Positions 7,421 through 16,069 of a stretch of DNA of 64,000 nt are shown here, piece by piece. Location: positions 65,228-129,227 of the forward strand of contig CAYGPJ010000005.1 of assembly GCA_964351865.1 (NCBI GenBank). Direction: 5' to 3'. Source of the DNA: JBCDJI01 sp964351865 (GTDB lineage Bacteria; Verrucomicrobiota; Verrucomicrobiia; Methylacidiphilales; JBCBYL01). The notes under the pieces are model-generated. The model did no database searches. It had not been told where the DNA came from and saw only the letters and a list, made by a program, of their open reading frames with translations. Position numbers and translations under genes: made by a program. The stretch's first letter is position 1. Every line of letters begins with the position of its first letter.

Positions 7421-7950
7421 ACATGTCCTCACTCACTCAGGCATCAGCAACCGATACCATGCACCACCCGGTCTGGTGGGTGATCCGATCCCGCCCGCGC
7501 TGCGAGAAAAAGATCGAGAGCCTTCTGCATGCGGAAGCGGTAGAGACTTATTTACCCTGTCGACTCAGTTGCAGAGAATACCGCAGCAAATCCGTCACCT
7601 TCACCGTCCCCCTGTTCCCGGGCTATGTTTTCGCACGTTTTTCCCCAGAGAGAAAAAATGCCATGCTGGCCGCCACTCCCTCGGCTGGACTGATCGAAGT
7701 TCACGATCAGCGTACTTTTACCGAACAGATAGAAACCCTACGCACACTACTGAACATAACGCGCGAAGTCACGGCTTGCCCATTTATCGAAAAAGGAAAA
7801 CGGGTCCGCATCACTTCGGGGAAATTCCGCGGCATGGAAGGGATCGTCTGCCGCCATTCCGGCAAAAAACGCCTGATTCTTTCAATCGATTTATTACAGC
7901 AGTCCGTAGAGGTGGAACTTCCTGCCGAAGCGGTCATGCTGGCTGCGTAA
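7417..7950 (+). CDS. NusG paralogue (UpxY/RfaH-like antitermination factor)
   Basis: 177 residues. The N-terminal NGN domain begins WWVIRSRPRCEKKIESLLHAEAVETYLP and has VPLFPGYVFARF, which contacts RNA polymerase in this family. The C-terminal KOW domain is KGKRVRITSGKFRGMEGIV at about 128-146. Housekeeping NusG lies beside rpl genes. This copy instead follows a regulator and precedes a 32-kb polysaccharide block, the setting of UpxY in Bacteroides and RfaH in enterobacteria. It probably keeps RNA polymerase processive over the long operon. Start: ATG at 7417, overlapping the upstream stop, with GGAG at 7404-7407. Confidence 0.9.
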   Translation: MNMSSLTQASATDTMHHPVWWVIRSRPRCEKKIESLLHAEAVETYLPCRLSCREYRSKSVTFTVPLFPGYVFARFSPERKNAMLAATPSAGLIEVHDQRTFTEQIETLRTLLNITREVTACPFIEKGKRVRITSGKFRGMEGIVCRHSGKKRLILSIDLLQQSVEVELPAEAVMLAA

Positions 7951-8034
7951 ATATTTACACCTGATTTACAAACTATTGAATCAGAGTAGCTTACGGGAAT
8001 AACACCCCGAAGTGACCGGCACGGAGTGCGCCAT

Positions 8035-8532
8035 ATGAAAATAGATAGTCTAGAAAAAATCGCACAAAATCTAAATAACTCCCAAGTCCTTTTCCTGGTA
8101 GTGGGCGGTCTTGCCGTCAACGCACACGGTTATGTCCGCCCCACCAAAGACATCGATTTAGTTATCCAGCTTACTCCCGAAAATCTCGATGCAGCATTGC
8201 CCGCACTAGCTGCCGCCGGTTACCGCCCCTACCAGCATGTAGACGCCGCAGATCTCAGCAACCCATCTAAAAGAAAAGAGTGGCGCGAGAGCAAGGGCAT
8301 GGTGGTGCTGAAGTTTTGGAGTGATGCGCATCCGGAAACACCGGTCGATGTATTTATTGAAGAACCTTTTGATTTCCATACCGAGTATGCCCGATCGAAG
8401 CCACAGAGTATTTCTGATACCTGTGAAGTCCGGATTGTTGCACTCGGCACACTGCTTAAATTAAAAGAAACAGCCGCGCGACCGCGTGATCTCGACGATA
8501 TCGAAACCCTGAAACAGTTACACGGATTATGA
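8035..8532 (+). CDS. Nucleotidyltransferase-fold protein (DUF6036-like)
   Basis: About 165 residues. Motif GGLAVNAHGYVRPTKDIDLVI at about 25-45 gives the GG...D-x-D metal site of the nucleotidyltransferase superfamily. A third acidic site may lie in TPVDVFIEEPF. The C-terminal region has LKLKETAARPRDLDDIETL, typical of AbiEii/DUF6036 proteins. ATG 8035 is chosen over GTG 8026 because GGAG at 8023-8026 is well spaced. Its stop overlaps the next small gene (ATGA). It may be a toxin-antitoxin effector. It lies between the NusG paralogue and the first glycan gene, so it would be read by the same transcripts. Confidence 0.75.
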   Translation: MKIDSLEKIAQNLNNSQVLFLVVGGLAVNAHGYVRPTKDIDLVIQLTPENLDAALPALAAAGYRPYQHVDAADLSNPSKRKEWRESKGMVVLKFWSDAHPETPVDVFIEEPFDFHTEYARSKPQSISDTCEVRIVALGTLLKLKETAARPRDLDDIETLKQLHGL

Positions 8533-8756
8533 CATCACCGAACCTCAATTTTGGAGAATTCACTGGCACACCAGAAGGAGACCGGCTGAGCACCCTCGCA
8601 GCAGGTTACCGCATGACCTTCCGTGAAAAAATTCTCTGGTCCGAAAAAGCACAAGAGCTCACCGAACACTTTGAAGCCAGCAACAAAGAACAACTCATCC
8701 GAGCCATGCGCCTTTGGTGTGATTCTGATTCACCCGAATCTCAAATCGAACGATAA
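8529..8756 (+). CDS. Small protein, partner of the nucleotidyltransferase
   Basis: 75 residues with no recognised domain. The centre (RMTFREKILWSEKAQELTEHFEAS) looks helical. Its ATG overlaps the nucleotidyltransferase stop by 4 bp, so the two are co-translated. Gene order is nucleotidyltransferase then small protein, the reverse of the pair at 3170-3875, and the sequence is not obviously related to that partner. Plausibly an antitoxin or adaptor; this is inferred from pairing only. Confidence 0.55.
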   Translation: MTSPNLNFGEFTGTPEGDRLSTLAAGYRMTFREKILWSEKAQELTEHFEASNKEQLIRAMRLWCDSDSPESQIER

Positions 8757-8769
8757 CTATTGCTGAATC

Positions 8770-9585
8770 ATGATCAAAATTCCCAGACAGTTACGTCATG
8801 GCATAGAATATTTCAGCAGAGGGATCGCATTCCGGCGCTCACTCGAAACCAAATCGGGGAAACGTCAATTGTGGGTAAGCCCGGAAGCCAGTCTAGTCTA
8901 TTGGAAGCCAGATGGGCTGAATCGGGATCGTTCACTACACCATTTTACAAGTCACTACGTCAAGGAAGGAGCAACGGTGTGGGATATTGGTTCCAACGTG
9001 GGAATTTTTGGATTTCTTGCTGCTGCGGCAGCGGGGAAAACCGGCAAAGTGATCTGTATTGAGCCGGATCCATTTCTTGGCAACCTGATCTTGCGCTCAG
9101 CTAGAATATCCCCTGCTGCTGATGCTCACTTGACCTTAATCCCATTAGCGATTTCAAGCTCTATAGGATATTCCGATTTCATCATCCCAGATCGCTCGCG
9201 TGCTTCAAATCATCTGGCTGCCAATGCTGGCAATAGCCAGGCAGGAAATGCGCGACACACTCAAGTGACCATGACCGTAACCTTGGATTGGCTGCTCACA
9301 TTTACTCCCGCTCCAGACATCGTGAAAATGGATATAGAAGGAGAAGAATACCAGGCTTTATCCGCAGCGAAAACACTCCTTAAGTCCTGCCGTCCGGTTA
9401 TTTTGCTCGAAGTCTGGGAATCCATCTCCGAATCAATCACACAGCTATTTTTTGAAAATGATTACACTCTGTTTAACGGCGAAGATATTCCAGCACTGAC
9501 ACTAACCCAAAAGGCAACATGGACAACCTTAGCCATCCCCAGCGAACAAGTGATCAACTTTAAAAATACAACAGCCTCAAATTAA
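8770..9585 (+). CDS. FkbM-family methyltransferase (1 of 8)
   Basis: 271 residues. SAM-binding motif I is WDIGSNVGIFGF at about 71-82, followed by the acidic strand end VICIEPDP. The FkbM C-terminal signature is DIVKMDIEGEEYQAL. The FkbM family O-methylates hydroxyls on sugars or polyketides. First gene of the polysaccharide block, so a sugar acceptor is likely. ATG 8770 is 13 bp after the preceding stop. A different-frame ORF starting at 8760 is a shadow. Confidence 0.85.
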   Translation: MIKIPRQLRHGIEYFSRGIAFRRSLETKSGKRQLWVSPEASLVYWKPDGLNRDRSLHHFTSHYVKEGATVWDIGSNVGIFGFLAAAAAGKTGKVICIEPDPFLGNLILRSARISPAADAHLTLIPLAISSSIGYSDFIIPDRSRASNHLAANAGNSQAGNARHTQVTMTVTLDWLLTFTPAPDIVKMDIEGEEYQALSAAKTLLKSCRPVILLEVWESISESITQLFFENDYTLFNGEDIPALTLTQKATWTTLAIPSEQVINFKNTTASN

Positions 9586-9625
9586 ATTTCCACAGACTGA
9601 AATCAAAACTAAGTCACATTCCACG

Positions 9626-9964
9626 ATGAAAATAATGATAACGTACCTGTTTATTTCCTTACTGCTACTCACGACATCGCATTCTGAAGAACTGACCGAG
9701 CGGCAGAAACTCAAAGCAGAACTGGAACAAATTAACACCTCCCTCAAACCACTGCGTGAAAAGGCCTATCGGGAGAGCGAAGTAATTGCGGCGAGGAAAG
9801 AAGTGGATGAAGCCTTTCGCAAGTATTACACCGTTTTAAGAAAGAGAATGGCAGAACTCTCACCGGCACAAGCAAAGGACATCCAGCGCCTGCAAGAACT
9901 CAGAAAACTCCTCTATGGCGAGCATTCCGGATCTCGAGCGGAAGACTACGAATCAGCACCTTAA
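9626..9964 (+). CDS. Small exported helical protein, function unknown
   Basis: 112 residues. The signal peptide is convincing (MKIMITYLFISLLLLTTSHS, cut near HSEE). The mature part is almost wholly charged helix (TERQKLKAELEQINTSLK, then REKAYRESEV, then KEVDEAFRKYY), probably a coiled coil. No family is recognised. It sits between a methyltransferase and a glycosyltransferase and is the only soluble secreted protein in the plus-strand block, so a periplasmic role in glycan assembly is possible. The end overlaps the longest reading of the next gene by 50 bp. Confidence 0.6.
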   Translation: MKIMITYLFISLLLLTTSHSEELTERQKLKAELEQINTSLKPLREKAYRESEVIAARKEVDEAFRKYYTVLRKRMAELSPAQAKDIQRLQELRKLLYGEHSGSRAEDYESAP

Positions 9965-10772
9965 CAATATTACTAACGGATCTATACTCGCATTATTGAT
10001 CTTGAATCACCCCCCGTTAAAGCTACTAAGTATCGTCATCCCCGCTAGGGATGAGGCTAGGTGTATTCGTAACACGATCGAACATCTGCACTTGGAGCTC
10101 TCCCTGCAAAAAGTGCCGCATGAAATCGTCGTAGTCGACGATGGCAGTCAGGATGAAACGCTTGCTATCCTGCGCTCGCTCACGGAAAAACTTCCGGAAC
10201 TCAAACCGGTTCAAAATACCAATGCACATGGATTTGGCCGTGCGATCTGTAAAGGGTTTGAAACCATGATCGGCGATGCCGTGGTGATCATGATGGCGGA
10301 CGAATCAGATGACTGCCGAGACGTGGTTCGTTACTGGGAACTCCTCAATGAGGGGTATGACTGTGTTTTTGGCAGCCGCTTCATGAAAGGCGGAGGCACC
10401 ATTGATTATCCTTGGTTTAAACTGAAAATAAACCGTGTGGCCAACGCTTTTATTCAGGTGCTCTTTGCCATTCGCCTGAACGATACCACCAATGCTTTTA
10501 AAGCCTACCGCAGAGAAGTTATTGACGGATGCCAACCGATTTTATCCCCACACTTCAACATCACTGTCGAGCTACCGTTGAAAGCCATCGTGCGAGGTTA
10601 CAGCTGGAAAATCATGCCGATCACCTGGCGCAACCGTAGAACCGGTGAATCCAAACTGAAAATCAAAGAAATGGGCAGCCGCTATCTGTTTATCTGTCTC
10701 TATCTATGGCTGGAAAAATATTTCAGCCGCGGTGACTACCACGCCAAAAATATCCATTCTAAAAATGAGTGA
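9915..10772 (+). CDS. GT2 glycosyltransferase, polyprenyl-phosphate type (DPM1/Bactoprenol-like)
   Basis: Up to 285 residues. GT-A fold: SIVIPARDEARCIRNTIEHL, EIVVVDDGSQDET with the first Asp pair, and MMADESDD in place of the usual D-x-D. FGSRFMKGG and KLKINRVAN, then TTNAFKAYRRE, match dolichol-phosphate-mannose synthase-like enzymes, which load a sugar on polyprenyl phosphate. The start is unsure: ATG 9915 overlaps the previous gene by 50 bp; TTG at 9996 or 10002 would start just before the conserved domain. The stop overlaps the start of the ABC permease. Confidence 0.85.
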   Translation: MASIPDLERKTTNQHLNNITNGSILALLILNHPPLKLLSIVIPARDEARCIRNTIEHLHLELSLQKVPHEIVVVDDGSQDETLAILRSLTEKLPELKPVQNTNAHGFGRAICKGFETMIGDAVVIMMADESDDCRDVVRYWELLNEGYDCVFGSRFMKGGGTIDYPWFKLKINRVANAFIQVLFAIRLNDTTNAFKAYRREVIDGCQPILSPHFNITVELPLKAIVRGYSWKIMPITWRNRRTGESKLKIKEMGSRYLFICLYLWLEKYFSRGDYHAKNIHSKNE

Positions 10773-11619
10773 ACCAATATTAATCATCGAAGCGGGACGC
10801 ACCGAAAAAAACTACTGGCGAGACCTCTGGCGCTATCGCGAACTCTTTCTCATTCTAGCATGGAGAGATATCTCCGTACGCTACAAGCAGACGGCAGTCG
10901 GTGTTTCTTGGGCATTACTGCAACCCTTTCTGCAAATGATTGTTTTTACGATCGTATTTAGTTGGTTACTGGGAGCCAAGAGTGAGGGAACCGCTCCTTA
11001 TGCCATTATGCTTTTTGCTGCCATGCTTCCCTGGCAATTTTTTGCAACCGCTTTAAGTAATTCCAGTCAAAGTATAGTGGGCAGCAGCAACCTGATCTCC
11101 AAAGTATATTTCCCGCGAATGATCATCCCTTGCGCTTCAATTGTCGTTTGCCTGATCGATTTTCTGATTACATCACTGATTTTCATCGGACTCATTGTTT
11201 GGTTTCAGTTCTGGCCAGACTGGAAAATTCTCACGTTACCCTTCTTTCTATTCGTAGCTTTTTTGGCTGCACTAGGCCCAGGTTTATTAATAGCAGCTAT
11301 GAATGTTAGATTTCGTGACTTTAAATATATTGTACCCTTTATTATTCAATTTGGCCTCTATGCCTCTGCTGTTCCAATCGCACTATCTGAGGTACGAGAT
11401 AAATTGGAAACCCTGCCATACGGTGAACTTTTATATAAATTTTACTGCCTGAATCCAATGGTCGGCGTGATTGACGGATTTAGGTGGGCCCTACTGGGAG
11501 GAGAAAGCCAAATGTATCTTCCAGGCTTTCTCGTTTCACTGGCGGTCATTGTGATCATACTGATCATCGGTGTGAAATTTTTTCGTCAAACTGAAAAAAC
11601 ATTCGCAGACATCATCTAA
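10765..11619 (+). CDS. wzm: Polysaccharide ABC exporter, permease (Wzm-like)
   Basis: About 284 residues from ATG 10765, which overlaps the upstream gene by 8 bp; an ATG at 10732 is less likely. An N-terminal cytoplasmic segment (WRYRELFLILAWRDISVRYKQT) is typical of ABC-2 glycan exporters, followed by about six membrane helices (WALLQPFLQMIVFTIVF, PYAIMLFAAMLPWQFF and others). The motif YFPRMIIPCASI fits this family. With the ATPase gene directly downstream it would form a channel that moves undecaprenyl-linked glycan across the inner membrane. Confidence 0.92.
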   Translation: MSEPILIIEAGRTEKNYWRDLWRYRELFLILAWRDISVRYKQTAVGVSWALLQPFLQMIVFTIVFSWLLGAKSEGTAPYAIMLFAAMLPWQFFATALSNSSQSIVGSSNLISKVYFPRMIIPCASIVVCLIDFLITSLIFIGLIVWFQFWPDWKILTLPFFLFVAFLAALGPGLLIAAMNVRFRDFKYIVPFIIQFGLYASAVPIALSEVRDKLETLPYGELLYKFYCLNPMVGVIDGFRWALLGGESQMYLPGFLVSLAVIVIILIIGVKFFRQTEKTFADII

Positions 11620-11631
11620 GTGCTTAAGAAC

Positions 11632-12858
11632 ATGATTAGTATAGAGAACATGAGTAAGGTCTATCGGATATCACATCAAACGGAACATGCCGATACACTT
11701 CGCGATTCGCTGGCGAGCTTCCTGAGAAGAAAAAGCCGTCAATCTAAAGCATCTGAAATTGAATCTTTTTATGCCCTGAAAGATATTTCCCTCAAAGTCA
11801 ACGCAGGAGAAGTTCTGGGAATCATAGGTCGCAACGGAGCAGGTAAAAGCACGCTGCTAAAGATTCTAAGCAGAATTACAGAACCCACCACAGGTCGCAT
11901 CACCCTGAATGGCAGAGTAGCCAGCCTATTAGAAGTCGGCACCGGCTTTCATCCGGAATTAACTGGGCGAGAAAATATTTTTCTGAATGGCTCTATCCTC
12001 GGCATGAGCCACGCTGAGATTAAGAAAAAGTTTGATGTGATTGTTGATTTTTCCGGTGTTGAAAAATTTCTTGATACTCCAGTCAAACGATACTCCAGCG
12101 GAATGTATGTCAGACTGGCGTTTGCAGTGGCTGCACATCTAGAACCCGAAATTCTAATCATTGATGAAGTGCTGGCTGTCGGTGACATCGAATTTCAAAA
12201 TAAATGCCTCGGCAAGATGCGTGAAGTTTCCAGCAGCGGAAGAACCGTTATTTTCGTCAGCCACCAGCTCAACTCTATCCGTCAATTATGCGATTCTTGC
12301 TGCCTTTTAAAGCAGGGGGAAGTAACGGCGACCGGCAAGCCAGCGGAAGTTATTCAGCAATACTTAGCCGCCAGCTCCACGATGAACCATGCCGAACACC
12401 CAACACAAAAGATATTCGAAGAGCCTTTGCCCATCAACTTCCTCAAGGCTGAAATTTTTGACTATCAATATCTCAAAAGGCGTAGCTCACCCCTTGGAAC
12501 CACGTGGCAAATTCAGTCTGAATTCGAGGTATTAGAATGCATTCCCAATCTTGTAGTGGCCTTAGGCATAACCACCGCTCAAGGTGTAGCCGTTCAGACC
12601 TGCTGGTCCCCTCCCTCCTCAATTAAAGCAGGAAAATTTCAAGCGACCTTCAAACAGGATAAAGTAAATTTGGAGTGCAACTCTTATCAGTTGATATTGG
12701 GGTTCAGTCGTGACAATCGACCTATCGTCCAGATTGACCTAGGAACCTTCGACATTGTTCATAACGACGACCTGACAGATCAATTTATACCACGTTCATC
12801 AGGCTTAGGTGCGGTGTTAAATTCCATGTCCACAGAAATTAAGCAAATTGCAGACTAA
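11632..12858 (+). CDS. wzt: Polysaccharide ABC exporter, ATPase with C-terminal cargo-binding domain (Wzt-like)
   Basis: About 408 residues. Walker A GRNGAGKST at about 66-74, signature YSSGMYVRLAFAVA, Walker B ILIIDEVLAVGD and switch His in IFVSHQL. The N-terminal insertion (about residues 15-50) before the ABC core is typical of Wzt. Residues about 265-405 form an extra domain after the ATPase, in the position of the Wzt domain that reads the non-reducing end of O-antigen in ABC-exported glycans. ATG 11632 is preferred to GTG 11620 on similarity and on AAGAA just upstream. The permease gene ends 12 bp earlier. Confidence 0.92.
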   Translation: MISIENMSKVYRISHQTEHADTLRDSLASFLRRKSRQSKASEIESFYALKDISLKVNAGEVLGIIGRNGAGKSTLLKILSRITEPTTGRITLNGRVASLLEVGTGFHPELTGRENIFLNGSILGMSHAEIKKKFDVIVDFSGVEKFLDTPVKRYSSGMYVRLAFAVAAHLEPEILIIDEVLAVGDIEFQNKCLGKMREVSSSGRTVIFVSHQLNSIRQLCDSCCLLKQGEVTATGKPAEVIQQYLAASSTMNHAEHPTQKIFEEPLPINFLKAEIFDYQYLKRRSSPLGTTWQIQSEFEVLECIPNLVVALGITTAQGVAVQTCWSPPSSIKAGKFQATFKQDKVNLECNSYQLILGFSRDNRPIVQIDLGTFDIVHNDDLTDQFIPRSSGLGAVLNSMSTEIKQIAD

Positions 12859-12864
12859 CCGCAC

Positions 12865-13590
12865 ATGAATTTAAATATAGCTAAGCTGAAAAAACGCATC
12901 ATGACAGCGAAGTGGTTCTTGCAATCATTCGAGCTGATCCATTCTCGCGCCTCTATCAAGATGAGCTTCTCGCAAAACGGAGAAGACCTCATTTTATGGC
13001 AAATTTTTTCTATGCTTGGTATTCAGCAACCATTCTATCTTGATATTGGTGCGCACCACCCAAAAAACATGAGTAATACTATGCTTTTTTATTTTTTGGG
13101 GGCAAACGGTATCAATGTAGAACCTGACCCTCGCTTGTTTACTGAGTTTCCTCAACACCGAGCACGCGATCTTAACCTGAATATAGGGATTGGAGTTGAA
13201 GCAGGAACCTTTGATTTCTACAGGATGCGAGAATCATCCTTGAACACATTCAGCCTTCAGGAAGCTCAGAGGCTGCAAGATGAAGAAGGTATCGCAATCG
13301 TTGATATTTTAAACATTCCCGTAAAAAGCATTAATCAACTACTCTCGGATGCGAACCGTCCAGTGGATCTCTTGTCCTTGGATACAGAAGGTAATGATTA
13401 CACTATTCTAAAAGACCTCAATTTTACAAAGTTCCGCCCGGCGACTATCTGCGTCGAAACACTGACATTCTCAACGAACTCCACGGGTAGTAAAATTACC
13501 AAGATCGACACCCTCCTGAAAGACCAAGGATACAAGCTCTATGCCGATACCCATATTAATTCCATTTACGTGGAGAGTTCTCTTTTGTAA
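12865..13590 (+). CDS. FkbM-family methyltransferase-like protein (2 of 8)
   Basis: 241 residues. Opening motif KMSFSQNGEDLILWQIF at about 32-48, then FYLDIGAHHPKNMSNT (SAM site) and NVEPDPRLF. The later signature is DLLSLDTEGNDYTIL. The SQNGED...DIGAHHP variant is a recognisable FkbM subgroup seen in glycan loci. Immediately follows wzt by 6 bp. The acceptor is unknown. Confidence 0.8.
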   Translation: MNLNIAKLKKRIMTAKWFLQSFELIHSRASIKMSFSQNGEDLILWQIFSMLGIQQPFYLDIGAHHPKNMSNTMLFYFLGANGINVEPDPRLFTEFPQHRARDLNLNIGIGVEAGTFDFYRMRESSLNTFSLQEAQRLQDEEGIAIVDILNIPVKSINQLLSDANRPVDLLSLDTEGNDYTILKDLNFTKFRPATICVETLTFSTNSTGSKITKIDTLLKDQGYKLYADTHINSIYVESSLL

Positions 13591-13605
13591 CCCAAACAAC
13601 TGCTA

Positions 13606-14418
13606 GTGAGTAGCCCCGGAAATATCCATCTTTACCTGCAAGAGCCGCACCCAGCTCAGCAGAAATTACTTTCAATTTTATCGAGAATACCTGCTCCAGT
13701 TATTTTTGATATTGGCTCATGTGAGGGAGAGGATACGATAAGATACCAGAAACTCTTCCCGAAGGCAGAAATTCATTTATTCGAACCTTTGCCTGAAAAT
13801 TTGGAGCTCATCAAAACCAATCTCGAATTATACGGTATCAACAACGTCCTGGTTAATTCTGTTGCCATGTCCAACAACACCGGAACAGCATCATTTCATG
13901 TCTCCTCAGGCAAACCAGATGACCTTTTCGCAGGAGAAGACTGGAATTACGGCAATAAATCCAGTTCACTACTGCCACCTTCAAGCCCGGAACCTATGCA
14001 CGGATGGATTCAATTTGAAGAGTCCCTGACGATACCTTGCCAAAGACTTGATGACTATTGTCATGAAGCGAAGGTGCAGAATATTGATCTGATTCACATA
14101 GACGTGCAGGGAGCGGAAGGTTTGGTGCTGGATGGGGGATCGAGTATGTTGCCCCATGTGAGCTGCATCTGGATTGAGGTCATGAATCAACCTCTCTACC
14201 AAAGTCAACTCGTCTCTCATGAAGTAGACCAAAAATTACAGAGTTACGGGTTTCGCTGCATTCAAATTGACAGTCGCGGATTAGAAGAAGACCGATTATA
14301 CCTAAATTTGAATCACTCCCATTGTTGGACTACCTACCTGATCACAACTTTAAAACAATTGATCACCAGACTGCGTATTGGTTTGGGTAGAATCAGGCAA
14401 AATATTCTGAATGATTAA
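13606..14418 (+). CDS. FkbM-family methyltransferase (3 of 8)
   Basis: 270 residues with a GTG start at 13606. SAM motif VIFDIGSCEGEDTIRYQKLF at about 32-51 and EIHLFEPLPENLELI. The C-terminal signature is LIHIDVQGAEGLVLDGG (about 160-176). Its stop lies 8 bp inside the next methyltransferase gene, so these two are coupled. Confidence 0.82.
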   Translation: MSSPGNIHLYLQEPHPAQQKLLSILSRIPAPVIFDIGSCEGEDTIRYQKLFPKAEIHLFEPLPENLELIKTNLELYGINNVLVNSVAMSNNTGTASFHVSSGKPDDLFAGEDWNYGNKSSSLLPPSSPEPMHGWIQFEESLTIPCQRLDDYCHEAKVQNIDLIHIDVQGAEGLVLDGGSSMLPHVSCIWIEVMNQPLYQSQLVSHEVDQKLQSYGFRCIQIDSRGLEEDRLYLNLNHSHCWTTYLITTLKQLITRLRIGLGRIRQNILND

Positions 14419-15148
14419 GAATAGACTAAAATCAATTTTGGAGCGGTGCGGTATCCGTATCGTCCAAAAAAATCATCCTGCATACCCGCTTATACGTATT
14501 CCAGGTGGCAGTCCGTTTAATTGGGTGGTTCATGATTTGCTGCAGCAGAAGCAGCAAGATCTGCATGTTATTCAAATTGGCGCGAATGACGGCTCCCGTT
14601 TTGACCCCCTTTCACCTTGGCTGGAAACTGAAGACTGGCATTGCCTGCTGATCGAACCTCTGCCGGAATTCACGGCCAAGCTCAAGGCAAAGTATCAATC
14701 TCGATCAAAGATCTCCATTTTACAATCTGCAGTAGGCTGCCAAGACGAAAAGCTACCCCTCTATCGTATCGATCCGGCGACAAAGAACCTGCCTGATTGG
14801 GCTTCAGGATCTTCTACACTGGACCAACAGCGCGCTCAAGATTTACTAAAAAGTTTGCATTTAGATGAAACCTCGTTGATTGAGGAGACGGTCACGGTAA
14901 TGAGTTGGCATAGCATTCTTAAACACTATGGAAGCATATCTCCTGATCTAGTCGTGATGGATACGGAAGGTTACGACCTCATGATCTTAAACGAAATTCT
15001 CAAAACAGACCAAACTCCTGCTGTAATTCATTTTGAACACGCCTGCGCTACTAATGACGAAAGGCTAAAACTTTATGCACAGCTGCTTAACTGTGGATAC
15101 GAGCTCTCCACCTGTGGCCCCGACACCACGGCGTGGAGAAACAGCTAA
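14411..15148 (+). CDS. FkbM-family methyltransferase-like protein (4 of 8)
   Basis: 245 residues. SAM motif LHVIQIGANDGSRFDPL at about 51-67, then CLLIEPLPEFTAKL, and DLVVMDTEGYDLMIL near residue 182. The N-terminus (IRIVQKNHPAYPLIRI) precedes the fold. The third of three consecutive methyltransferase genes. Closest in layout to the one at 27119, which has the same QIGA/QVGAFDG variant. Confidence 0.8.
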   Translation: MIKNRLKSILERCGIRIVQKNHPAYPLIRIPGGSPFNWVVHDLLQQKQQDLHVIQIGANDGSRFDPLSPWLETEDWHCLLIEPLPEFTAKLKAKYQSRSKISILQSAVGCQDEKLPLYRIDPATKNLPDWASGSSTLDQQRAQDLLKSLHLDETSLIEETVTVMSWHSILKHYGSISPDLVVMDTEGYDLMILNEILKTDQTPAVIHFEHACATNDERLKLYAQLLNCGYELSTCGPDTTAWRNS

Positions 15149-15154
15149 ACCCTT

Positions 15155-16069
15155 ATGATTATCACCAGGCTTACCGGCGGACTTGGTAATCAAATGTTTC
15201 AGTATGCTGCCGGTCTGGCTCTGGCTGAACAGCACCGCACTGTTCTCAAGCTGGACGTCTCCTGGTTCAGGGACGATCCGGAATATGAAGCTCACAACCG
15301 ATATGCTCTCAGTTGTTTTAATATTACCGAACAATTCGCTACCCGTGATGAAGTAGAACAATTGTCCTGCAAGCCGTTTACGAGGATCGAAAAACTATCC
15401 GCTCAGATCGCCCGCACCTTTCACTTTTACCACTACGCCGATTCATTCGAGAAGTTCGGAAATCTTTTTTACGACCGGTATTTTAAGTATGATCCTGAAT
15501 TTACTGCGCAACCAAATTTCACTTATTTGCATGGCAATTGGCAGTCGGAAAAATATTTCACATCTATCCCTGACCTGCTGAAGCTGCATTTCAGTTTCCG
15601 TTATCCAGCCCCCAAAACCGTGCAAGCAGTAGAACAGGAAATTCACCGCTCTGCCACACCGGCATTTATTCATTTCCGACGGGGCGACTACCTTTCCAAC
15701 CCGGACTTCAATAAGAGTATGGGGGTGCTTTCTCTGGAATATTACCACCAAGCCGTGGAGGAGTTGAAAGTAAGTCATCCGGACATCCATTTTTATATCT
15801 TCTCCGACGACATTGATGCGGTGGAACAGGAATTCCATATCAAGGCCCCACATACTTTTGTTCGTGCTACCCAGCCGTGGCATTCCTACGACAAGATCCG
15901 ACTGATGTGCCAATGCCACCACGGTATCGTCGCAAACAGCACTTTCAGCTGGTGGGCCGCCTGGTTAATGAACCATCCGGAAAAGTTAATCTACGCACCC
16001 AAACAATGGCATCGTACCGATGAACGTGATTGCAGGGACGCCGTCCCGGAATACTGGAGGCGGATCTGA
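15155..16069 (+). CDS. Alpha-1,2-fucosyltransferase-like glycosyltransferase (GT11)
   Basis: 304 residues. Family GT11 motifs in order: RLTGGLGNQMFQYAAGLALA at 5-24, IHFRRGDYL (GDP-fucose pocket, HxRRGDY) near residue 172, DIHFYIFSDD, and NSTFSWWAAWL near 263. GT11 enzymes transfer L-fucose (or galactose) from GDP- or UDP-sugars. This suggests a fucose-like residue in the glycan, though no GDP-fucose genes are visible here. Stop and next start share one base (TGATG). Confidence 0.9.
   Translation: MIITRLTGGLGNQMFQYAAGLALAEQHRTVLKLDVSWFRDDPEYEAHNRYALSCFNITEQFATRDEVEQLSCKPFTRIEKLSAQIARTFHFYHYADSFEKFGNLFYDRYFKYDPEFTAQPNFTYLHGNWQSEKYFTSIPDLLKLHFSFRYPAPKTVQAVEQEIHRSATPAFIHFRRGDYLSNPDFNKSMGVLSLEYYHQAVEELKVSHPDIHFYIFSDDIDAVEQEFHIKAPHTFVRATQPWHSYDKIRLMCQCHHGIVANSTFSWWAAWLMNHPEKLIYAPKQWHRTDERDCRDAVPEYWRRI

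Noticed and set aside
7476..7964. 162-codon plus-strand frame over the NusG paralogue
   Set aside because: Another frame of the same DNA; the NusG frame has NGN and KOW domains.
7951..8034. JUMPstart or ops-like element before the glycan block
   Set aside because: The known ops pattern (GGCGGTAG) is not present in the gap after the NusG paralogue; RfaH-type recruitment sites of this phylum are not known to me.
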